Below, in pieces: positions 29,844-36,576 of a stretch of DNA of 64,000 bases (positions within the stretch are counted from its first letter, which is position 1; every line of letters starts with the position of its first letter). A model generated the notes under the pieces. The model did no database searches and was not told the DNA's origin. It saw only the letters and a program-made list of their open reading frames with translations. Made by a program: the position numbers and the translations under genes. Source of the DNA: Sinorhizobium sp. A49 (GTDB lineage Bacteria > Pseudomonadota > Alphaproteobacteria > Rhizobiales > Rhizobiaceae); NCBI RefSeq assembly GCF_002002725.1, contig NZ_MUNW01000043.1, positions 62,001 to 126,000 of the forward strand. The letters are read 5' to 3'.

Positions 29844-30683
29844 ATGCAATTCGAAGGCACCGCCGACTATATCGCCGACAAGGATCTGATGATCGCCGTG
29901 AATGCCGCGATCCGGCTGGAACGGCCATTGCTCGTCAAGGGCGAGCCCGGCACCGGCAAGACCGAACTTGCCCGCCAGATCGCCGCAGCTCTCGGGCTCG
30001 AGCTCATCGAATGGAGCGTCAAGTCGACGACCAAGGCGCAACAGGGTCTCTACGAATACGATGCCGTCTCGCGCCTGCGCGACAGCCAACTCGGCGACGA
30101 GCGCGTCAACGACGTTGCGAACTACATCCGCAAGGGCAAGCTCTGGCAGGCCTTCGAGGCCGGCAAGCGGGTGGTGCTGCTGATCGACGAGATCGACAAG
30201 GCCGACATCGAGTTTCCGAACGACCTGCTGCAGGAACTCGACCGCATGGAGTTCCATGTCTACGAGACCAACGAGACGATCAAGGCCCGAAAGCGCCCGA
30301 TCGTCATCATCACCTCCAACAACGAGAAGGAACTGCCGGACGCCTTCCTGCGCCGTTGCTTCTTCCACTATATCCGCTTTCCAGATGCCGACACGCTCGC
30401 ACGCATCGTTGAGGTGCATTATCCCGGCATCCGCAAGACGCTGCTTTCGGCCGCCCTTGCCGCCTTCTACGATATCCGCCAGGTACCGGGGCTGAAGAAG
30501 AAGCCCTCGACCTCCGAAGCGCTAGACTGGATCCGCCTGCTCGTTGCCGACGAGATCGACCCGGCCGACCTGCGCGCCGACCCGAAGACCATGCTGCCGA
30601 AGCTGCATGGCGCGCTGCTCAAGAACGAGCAGGACGTCCACCTCTTCGAGCGCCTGGCCTTCATGGCACGCCGCGACCAATGA
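29844..30683 (+). CDS. MoxR-family AAA ATPase
   Basis: A 279-aa AAA+ protein with Walker A GEPGTGKTEL (about residues 34-43), Walker B VVLLIDEIDKAD, sensor ITSNNEKELPDAFLRRC and a C-terminal lid. MoxR ATPases work with VWA-domain proteins as chaperones in enzyme maturation or stress. The matching VWA protein (CoxE-like) is at 32392-33576, with a NUDIX gene and metA between. The ATG at 29844 has GGAGG upstream; the stop overlaps the NUDIX gene (ATGA). Confidence 0.92.
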   Translation: MQFEGTADYIADKDLMIAVNAAIRLERPLLVKGEPGTGKTELARQIAAALGLELIEWSVKSTTKAQQGLYEYDAVSRLRDSQLGDERVNDVANYIRKGKLWQAFEAGKRVVLLIDEIDKADIEFPNDLLQELDRMEFHVYETNETIKARKRPIVIITSNNEKELPDAFLRRCFFHYIRFPDADTLARIVEVHYPGIRKTLLSAALAAFYDIRQVPGLKKKPSTSEALDWIRLLVADEIDPADLRADPKTMLPKLHGALLKNEQDVHLFERLAFMARRDQ

Positions 30684-31132
30684 AGCCTGACGCCCACAAG
30701 GTGCTGATCTACGCCACCTGGCGGGAGCAACTGCTCGTCTTCGATGAGCCGGACTTTCCTGAAATCGACCTGCAGGTTCCCGGCGGCACGATGGAACCGG
30801 ACGAAAGCCCCGAAGCCGCCGCCTTGCGCGAATTTGTCGAGGAGACGGGGCTTGCCCCGCCGACGACATTGTTGCCGCTTGCGACACAGGATTACCACTT
30901 CACGAAAGACGGCCGGCAGATCTGCCATCGCCGGCATTACTTCCATGCGCCGTTAGCCGGCGAACAAAGAAAAACCTGGTTCAACCTCGAGATGACGCCG
31001 GACGGCGGTGGCCCGCCGATCCGCTTTCGCTTCTTCTGGCTCAGCCAGAGCGAGGCCGGAAAGCGGCTGGGATATGGCATGCAGGACGGTCTGGACTTGC
31101 TGCACCTAGCAACAGATTGCCCCTCACCCTAG
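30680..31132 (+). CDS. NUDIX hydrolase
   Basis: A 150-aa protein with the NUDIX box in pieces PGGTMEPDESPEAAALRE and FVEETGL, preceded by HKVLIYATWREQLLVFDEPD. The substrate is unknown. It is coupled by ATGA to the MoxR gene. The last five codons and the stop (TDCPSP end) lie inside a RIME repeat, so its C-terminus was probably set by insertion of that element. Confidence 0.87.
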   Translation: MKPDAHKVLIYATWREQLLVFDEPDFPEIDLQVPGGTMEPDESPEAAALREFVEETGLAPPTTLLPLATQDYHFTKDGRQICHRRHYFHAPLAGEQRKTWFNLEMTPDGGGPPIRFRFFWLSQSEAGKRLGYGMQDGLDLLHLATDCPSP

Positions 31133-31264
31133 CCCTCTCCGCGCAAGCAGGGCGAGCGGACGCGGACAGCCGCCACCTGCTGCAAGCCTGAAAGGGAACA
31201 AAGCGGTCGCGGCAATGTCCTTTCGCCCCGCCTACAGGAAGGTGCCGGCAGGCGGATGAGGGGC
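31118..31264. repeat. RIME-type element, copy C (inverted and diverged)
   Basis: A 147-bp element in reverse orientation to copies A and B: TGCCCCTCACCCTAGCCCTC at the left end and CAGGCGGATGAGGGGC at the right. Internal hairpins are less perfect than in the other copies. Its left end supplies the NUDIX gene's stop codon. Confidence 0.75.
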
Positions 31265-31324
31265 CTTTCAGCCGGCGGTTCGTTTTTCATTGACCCCCGC
31301 GCCCATGCCGCGCTATCAAATGAA

Positions 31325-31379
31325 CCGTGGTGATTTGGCCGGCCGGCTTGCAGCCACGTTAAACAAATCGCTAAAGGGC
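31325..31379 (+). ncRNA. SAM-II riboswitch (metA motif)
   Basis: The leader matches the SAM-II consensus: CGTGGTGATTTGG, CCGGCTTGCAGCCACG, then TTAAACAAATCGCTAAAGGG. P1 is CGTGG (31326-31330) with CCACG (31354-31358); the later AAATCGCTAAA strand forms the pseudoknot. SAM-II riboswitches repress methionine synthesis genes in alphaproteobacteria when S-adenosylmethionine is abundant. It lies about 80 nt before metA, farther than when it covers the ribosome binding site, and a terminator lies between. Confidence 0.95.
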
Positions 31380-31403
31380 CGAGGAAACGTGGATTTTCCG
31401 AGG

Positions 31404-31436
31404 ACCGGTCGCGATCAATCGCCGCCGGTTTTTTTT
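31404..31436 (+). terminator. intrinsic terminator between SAM-II aptamer and metA
   Basis: Stem ACCGG/CCGGT (31404-31408 and 31425-31429) extended by GCGAT/ATCGC inside, followed by eight T (31429-31436). Position and T run suggest transcription attenuation of metA by the riboswitch. Confidence 0.8.
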
Positions 31437-31458
31437 GTATTGATCGAGTGGAAGCCCC

Positions 31459-32385
31459 ATGCCCATCAAGATACCCGATACGCTGCCCGCCTTCGAAACC
31501 CTCGCGACCGAGGGCGTGCGGGTGATGACCGAGACCGTGGCGATCCGTCAGGATATCCGCCCGCTCCAGATCGGGCTCCTGAACCTCATGCCGAACAAGG
31601 TCAAGACCGAGATCCAGATGGCGCGCCTCATCGGCGCCTCGCCGCTGCAGGTCGAGCTGTCGTTGATCCGCATCGGCGCGCACCGGGCGAAAAACACCTC
31701 CGAGGAACATCTGCTCGCCTTCTACGAGACCTGGGAAGAGGTGAAGGACCGCAAGTTCGACGGCTTCATCATCACCGGCGCGCCCGTCGAAACGCTGGAA
31801 TATGAGGATGTCACCTATTGGGATGAACTGAAGCGCATCCTCGACTGGACGACGACCAACGTGCATTCGACGCTGAACGTCTGCTGGGGGGCGATGGCGG
31901 CGATCTATCATTTCCACGGCGTGCCGAAATACCTGCTGAAGGAGAAAGCCTTCGGCGTCTACCGCCACCAGAACCTGCAGCCCTCCTCCGTCTATCTCAA
32001 CGGCTTTTCCGACGATTTCGCCGTGCCGGTGTCGCGCTGGACCGAAGTGCGCCGCGCCGACATCAGTCGGGTGGCCGACCTCGAGATCCTGATGGAATCG
32101 AAGGAGATGGGCGTTTGCCTCGTGCACGAGAAGAAGGGCAAGCGCCTCTACATGTTCAATCACGTGGAGTATGATTCCACCTCGCTGTCGGACGAGTATT
32201 TCCGGGACGTGGATGCCGGCGTGCCGATCAAGATGCCGCACGACTACTTCCCGCACAACGATTCGACCCTGCCGCCACAGAACCGCTGGCGCAGCCATGC
32301 GCATCTGTTCTTCGGCAACTGGATCAACGAGATGTACCAGACGACGCCCTACGACATGGACATGATCGGCACGGAGAAAGACTGA
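31459..32385 (+). CDS. metA: homoserine O-acetyltransferase (MetA family)
   Basis: A 308-aa MetA protein activating homoserine for methionine synthesis. Catalytic residues fall at standard positions: Cys142 in VCWGAMA, His235 and Glu237 in MFNHVEYDS. Residue 111 is Glu ([12 protein letters not shown]). In characterised MetA enzymes Glu at 111 goes with acetyl-CoA use and Gly, as in E. coli, with succinyl-CoA, so acetyl transfer is predicted. The gene is controlled by a SAM-II riboswitch and terminator upstream. A VWA gene follows 6 bp downstream. Confidence 0.96.
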   Translation: MPIKIPDTLPAFETLATEGVRVMTETVAIRQDIRPLQIGLLNLMPNKVKTEIQMARLIGASPLQVELSLIRIGAHRAKNTSEEHLLAFYETWEEVKDRKFDGFIITGAPVETLEYEDVTYWDELKRILDWTTTNVHSTLNVCWGAMAAIYHFHGVPKYLLKEKAFGVYRHQNLQPSSVYLNGFSDDFAVPVSRWTEVRRADISRVADLEILMESKEMGVCLVHEKKGKRLYMFNHVEYDSTSLSDEYFRDVDAGVPIKMPHDYFPHNDSTLPPQNRWRSHAHLFFGNWINEMYQTTPYDMDMIGTEKD

Positions 32386-32391
32386 GGCTAA

Positions 32392-33576
32392 ATGTTCATC
32401 CCCTTCTTCCTCGAACTGAAGGCTGCGAAAATCCCGGTGACGCTGCGGGAATTCCTGTCCCTGATCGAGGGCCTGGAGGCGGGCATCGCCACCTTCGATA
32501 TCGAGGCGTTCTATTTTCTCGCGCGCACGGCGCTGGTGAAGGACGAACGCCATATCGACCGCTTCGACGGCGTGTTCCGGCATTGCTTTTCCGGCCTCGA
32601 GGCGATCAATCCGCCAGACGAGTTCGAACAGGCGGCGATCCCCGAGGAATGGCTGCGCAAGCTGGCCGAGAAATATCTGACGGAAGAAGAGAAACGTCTG
32701 GTCGAAAGCCTCGGCGGCTTCGAGACCCTGATGGAGACCTTGCGCCAGCGCCTCCGCGAACAGGAGGGGCGTCACCAGGGCGGCTCCAAATGGATCGGCA
32801 CCGCCGGCACCTCCCCCTTCGGCGCCTATGGTTACAATCCTGAGGGGGTGCGTATCGGCCAGGACGGCTCACGGCATCGCCGCGCCGTCAAGGTCTGGGA
32901 CCGGCGCGAGTTCAAGGATTACGACGACACGGTCGAGCTCGGCACGCGCAACATCAAGGTGGCACTCAAACGGCTCAGGCGCTGGGTGCGCCAGGGGGCT
33001 GCCGACGAACTCGACCTTTCCGGCACGATCCGCGCCACCGCCGAGCACGGCTATCTCGATGTTGTAACGCGACCGGAGCGGCGCAACGCCGTCAAACTCC
33101 TGATGTTCTTCGACGTCGGCGGTTCGATGGACGACCATATCCGCATCGTCGAGGAGCTGTTTTCGGCCGCACGCGGCGAATTCCGCCACATGGAGCACTT
33201 CTACTTCCACAATTGCGTCTACGAGGGCCTGTGGAAGGACAATCGCCGCCATCGCGCCGATATCACCCGCACGTCGGAGCTGCTGCGCACCTTCGGCAGC
33301 GACTACCGTGCGATCTTCGTCGGCGATGCCTCGATGAGCCCTTATGAGATCAGCCACCCCGGCGGCTCGGTCGAGCATTGGAACGATGAGGCCGGCGGGC
33401 TCTGGCTCTCGCGTCTCGCCACCCACTTCCCCCGATCCATCTGGCTCAATCCGGTTGCCGAGCAGCACTGGGGCTATACCCAGTCGATCGGCATGATCGG
33501 GGGCCTCTTCGGCGGCCGGATGTTCCCTTTGACGCTTGCCGGACTGCAGGACGCGACAAAACAACTATCACGCTGA
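32392..33576 (+). CDS. VWA domain protein, CoxE-like
   Basis: A 394-aa protein with FIPFFLELKAAKIPVTLREFL at the N-terminus, a middle region RHRRAVKVWDRREFKDYDDTV, and a VWA domain (about 230-390) with the metal site LMFFDVGGSMDDH, a variant of DxSxS. Family members pair with MoxR ATPases; the likely partner is at 29844-30683. It follows metA by 6 bp, so it may fall under the same SAM-II control, which would be odd for its role. Confidence 0.88.
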   Translation: MFIPFFLELKAAKIPVTLREFLSLIEGLEAGIATFDIEAFYFLARTALVKDERHIDRFDGVFRHCFSGLEAINPPDEFEQAAIPEEWLRKLAEKYLTEEEKRLVESLGGFETLMETLRQRLREQEGRHQGGSKWIGTAGTSPFGAYGYNPEGVRIGQDGSRHRRAVKVWDRREFKDYDDTVELGTRNIKVALKRLRRWVRQGAADELDLSGTIRATAEHGYLDVVTRPERRNAVKLLMFFDVGGSMDDHIRIVEELFSAARGEFRHMEHFYFHNCVYEGLWKDNRRHRADITRTSELLRTFGSDYRAIFVGDASMSPYEISHPGGSVEHWNDEAGGLWLSRLATHFPRSIWLNPVAEQHWGYTQSIGMIGGLFGGRMFPLTLAGLQDATKQLSR

Positions 33577-33663
33577 ATCTACCGCAGAAAATCTCGATTT
33601 CCGGTTGCCGATCCCCAGGAAATGACGCAGGTTGCTTGCCGCGAGGACGGGGAGAACCAGGCG

Positions 33664-34686
33664 ATGGACAAGCATGCAGACACGGATATCTTCGGACACC
33701 TGCCATCGGGTGAGCCGGTTCACCGCGTCGTGCTTTCGGGCGGCGGCCTGACCGCCCATATCCTCACCTGGGGAAGCGTGATCCAGGACCTGCGGCTGGA
33801 GGGTCACGAGCCGCCGCTGGTGCTCGGCTTTACCGATCTCGAAAGCTATGTCGCTCATTCCCCCTATTTCGGCGCGACGCCCGGCCGCTGCGCCAACCGC
33901 ATCGGCGACGGGCGCTTCACGCTCGATGGCCAAGCCTACCAGCTCGAATGCAACGAAAAAGGCGTGACGCACCTGCACGGCGGCAGCGACAACATCGGCA
34001 AACGCAACTGGACGATCGTGGAGCGGACGCGGGACAGCGTCACATTGACGATCACCGACCCGGATGGACGCGCCGGCTATCCAGGCAACTGCCGGATCCG
34101 CTGTACCTACCAGTTGAAGCCCGGCGGCGTGCTCAGCGTTGTCTACGAGACGGAGAGCGACCGGCCGACGCTCGCCAATGTTTGCCAGCACAGCTATTTC
34201 AATCTCGATGGCAGCGCGGACGCGCTTAGCCATGACATCATGATCGCCGCCGACCATTATCTGCCGACCAACGAGCGCCAGGTCCCGACGGGCGAAATCC
34301 GCCCGGTCGAAGGGACCGCCTTCGATCTCAGGGAGATGACCTCGCTCAGGCGTCAGACCGAGGGCGAACGCATCGCCTACGATCACAACTTCTGCCTCTC
34401 GCCGGAGCGCATGGCGAAACATTCGGTCGCTCTTGCCCGCAGTCTCAATTCCGGCGTGACGATGGAAGTGCTGACGACCGAGCCCGGCGTGCAGCTCTAT
34501 ACCGGCTTCAAGCTCGACGTGCCGGTGCCCGGCCTCGAAGGACGCCGCTATGGCGCCTTTGCCGGCTTCTGCCTGGAAACCCAGGTGTGGCCGGACGCGG
34601 TCAACCACCAGGGCTTTCCGAACGCGGTTCTGCGCCCCGGCGAACTGCGTCGCCAGGAAACGGACTATGTTTTCATGAAGAGCTGA
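33664..34686 (+). CDS. aldose 1-epimerase (galactose mutarotase family)
   Basis: A 340-aa beta-sandwich epimerase. GATPGRCANRIGDGRFTLDG, VTHLHGGSDNIGKRNW (catalytic His), QHSYFNLDG (His) and GFCLETQVWPDAVN with the catalytic Glu are all present. It interconverts alpha- and beta-anomers of hexoses or pentoses. The ATG at 33664 is preferred over 33622, as GGGGAGAA lies upstream and the conserved part starts after it. It has no sugar-pathway neighbours. Confidence 0.93.
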   Translation: MDKHADTDIFGHLPSGEPVHRVVLSGGGLTAHILTWGSVIQDLRLEGHEPPLVLGFTDLESYVAHSPYFGATPGRCANRIGDGRFTLDGQAYQLECNEKGVTHLHGGSDNIGKRNWTIVERTRDSVTLTITDPDGRAGYPGNCRIRCTYQLKPGGVLSVVYETESDRPTLANVCQHSYFNLDGSADALSHDIMIAADHYLPTNERQVPTGEIRPVEGTAFDLREMTSLRRQTEGERIAYDHNFCLSPERMAKHSVALARSLNSGVTMEVLTTEPGVQLYTGFKLDVPVPGLEGRRYGAFAGFCLETQVWPDAVNHQGFPNAVLRPGELRRQETDYVFMKS

Positions 34687-34738
34687 GCCGGAAACACGGG
34701 GCAGGGACATGGCGTCGCTTCCGTACGAAAAATCGCTT

Positions 34739-34771
34739 GAAAATACATGAGTAAAAAAGTTAAGTATTTTC
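34739..34771 (+). promoter_or_regulatory. inverted repeat upstream of the FecI-type sigma gene
   Basis: GAAAATAC (34739-34746) and GTATTTTC (34764-34771) form an 8-bp inverted repeat around a 17-nt A-rich centre, 48 bp before the sigma gene start. It is a candidate operator for an iron regulator (RirA, Irr or Fur/Mur), but does not closely match a consensus I know. Confidence 0.4.
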
Positions 34772-34819
34772 CGTTGGGGCAGGGCATAGGCTGTCCGTGC
34801 GAATGCGGACTGCGGGAAT

Positions 34820-35332
34820 ATGAGTGTGCGGGACAACGACAAGCGGAACGCGATCTATATCGCGCATCGTCCCGCGCTTCTGGCCTATGCCCGTTTGCTC
34901 TCCGGTTCGCGGGCCGAGGCGGAAGATCTGGTCCAGGAGGCGTTCATCCGCTTCTCGCCGCAACACGCAGACACCGCGTTATCGCCGCGGGCCTACCTGG
35001 TGCGTATCATCCGCAACCTCGCGTTCAATCTGAAGAAGCGCAAGCGCTACGAAAGCCAGCAGGTGTGCGACAACCTGCCGTTTTGGGGGAAGCCGCAACC
35101 GGTGGATACCCCTGAACAGCACGCGCTTTTCTGCGATCAGGTTCGCAGCGTTGCCTCGATCCTGTCCAGCATGCCCGATGACGCCAGGGTCATTGTCGAG
35201 ATGTATCGTTTTGACGGTTACACCCTGCAGGAAATTGCCGAGCACCTCGATCTTTCGATCGCCACGGTTCATCGTCTCTTGAAGGCGGCGATGGCGCGGC
35301 TTGCCGAACAGATGAACACGGGCATCGGCTAG
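34820..35332 (+). CDS. FecI-type ECF sigma factor
   Basis: A 170-aa extracytoplasmic function sigma factor: region 2 (LLAYARLLSGSRAEAEDLVQEAFIRF, PRAYLVRIIRNLAFN) and region 4 (MPDDARVIVEMYRFDGYTLQEIAEHLDLSIATVHRLLKAAM). In FecI-type systems the sigma factor is freed by the anti-sigma FecR when the TonB-dependent transducer binds its ligand. It heads the unit with fecR-like and receptor genes. An inverted repeat upstream may mediate iron control. Confidence 0.92.
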   Translation: MSVRDNDKRNAIYIAHRPALLAYARLLSGSRAEAEDLVQEAFIRFSPQHADTALSPRAYLVRIIRNLAFNLKKRKRYESQQVCDNLPFWGKPQPVDTPEQHALFCDQVRSVASILSSMPDDARVIVEMYRFDGYTLQEIAEHLDLSIATVHRLLKAAMARLAEQMNTGIG

Positions 35333-35421
35333 CCACTGAAACATGTGGCCTGGTCACCGAAAATGGCCGGAAATGGATTTGGAACCGCGCATCGATACGC
35401 TGGAAAGAGTTATTCTTCGCG

Positions 35422-36444
35422 ATGAAATCAGTTGGCAACGACGACAGCGGCAAGACGCCATCGATCCAGGAAGAAGCAGCGGAATGGCTGCTACAGCTGC
35501 GCGAGACGCCGCAGGACACGGATCTTTGTCGGCGGTTCGAGGCCTGGCGATCGCAATCGCCCGAGCACCGGGCAGCCTGGGACAGGACAGCGGCGATGTG
35601 GGATGCCCTCGGCGCAGCGCCTGCCGAATACGAACGGCTGTCGCCGGCGCGCGGGACAAACGCCGCCCGGCAGCCGATGCGACCTGCCCGCGGCCACGCG
35701 CGGCGGGCATGGGCAGGCGTAGTCGGCCGGCCGGGATTGGCAGCCGCGTCGACAGCGGTTGCCCTCTGCGCTGCGCTGTTTTTCGGCCCCGCCGTCATGC
35801 TCCGGCTCCAGGCCGATCAATTGACCAGGACTGCCGAAATCCGCACCGTCAAGCTCGATGACGGCAGCACCGTCGTGCTCGGCGCCGACAGCGCGATCAA
35901 ATCGACCTTTGACGAAAGCAGCCGAAAAATTACCCTTCTCGCCGGGGAAGCCTTCTTCGATGTCATCGCCGACGGACGGCCCTTCGTGGTCACGGCCGGC
36001 GGCGTCCAGGTCGAGGTGCTGGGAACCGCTTTCGACGTGAGGATGACCTCCGCGGCCACCGATGTGGCTCTGGCGCATGGAAGGGTCCGGACGAGCTTCG
36101 GCGATGACATGGGCTCGCAGGCAACCCTTGAGCCCGGCGAAGTCATCAGCATCGAGCGCGAAAACGGCGCCGAGACACGCGCCGCCATCGCCATCGGCGA
36201 CATCGCCACCTGGCGCGAAGGCCGCCTCTACGTCACCAACCAGACAATCGGCTCCGTGGTGGAGCTGATCCAGCGCTACCACTCCGCCTGGATCACCGTT
36301 CCCGACCGTGGCCTGGCGGCAAAGCGGGTCAGCGGCATCTACGACCTGAGCAAACCTGACCAGGCCTTGCGCGCGCTGGTCGGTCCCTATGGCGGCAATG
36401 TGCGGTCGGCATCGCCGCTTCTGCGCGTCATCACCCGCCTCTGA
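35422..36444 (+). CDS. FecR-type anti-sigma regulator
   Basis: A 340-aa inner membrane protein. The N-terminal cytoplasmic domain has the FecR signature EEAAEWLLQLRE and FEAWRSQSPEHRAAWDR; one transmembrane segment (about 112-132, LAAASTAVALCAALFFGPAV) and a periplasmic FecR domain (TVKLDDGSTVVLGADSAI, LLAGEAFFDV, VEVLGTAFDVR) follow, then an STN-like end. It relays the signal from the TonB transducer to the sigma factor. Encoded 89 bp after the sigma gene. Confidence 0.92.
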   Translation: MKSVGNDDSGKTPSIQEEAAEWLLQLRETPQDTDLCRRFEAWRSQSPEHRAAWDRTAAMWDALGAAPAEYERLSPARGTNAARQPMRPARGHARRAWAGVVGRPGLAAASTAVALCAALFFGPAVMLRLQADQLTRTAEIRTVKLDDGSTVVLGADSAIKSTFDESSRKITLLAGEAFFDVIADGRPFVVTAGGVQVEVLGTAFDVRMTSAATDVALAHGRVRTSFGDDMGSQATLEPGEVISIERENGAETRAAIAIGDIATWREGRLYVTNQTIGSVVELIQRYHSAWITVPDRGLAAKRVSGIYDLSKPDQALRALVGPYGGNVRSASPLLRVITRL

Positions 36445-36576
36445 TAAAACAGGACAAAAAAATTCAAGTTTTTTTGAGCGATCGGCTCGAAAGCTGAAAA
36501 AAATCCGTCCGCACTTTGTCTTGCACTCTGAGGCGCTGCGCATTCCGGCGTCTGCAGAACAGGAGAGAGTACTGAA

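Noticed and set aside
36455-36476. A7/T7 inverted repeat after the FecR-type gene
   Set aside because: AT-only stem with low stability; may be part of the receptor promoter but not a clear element.
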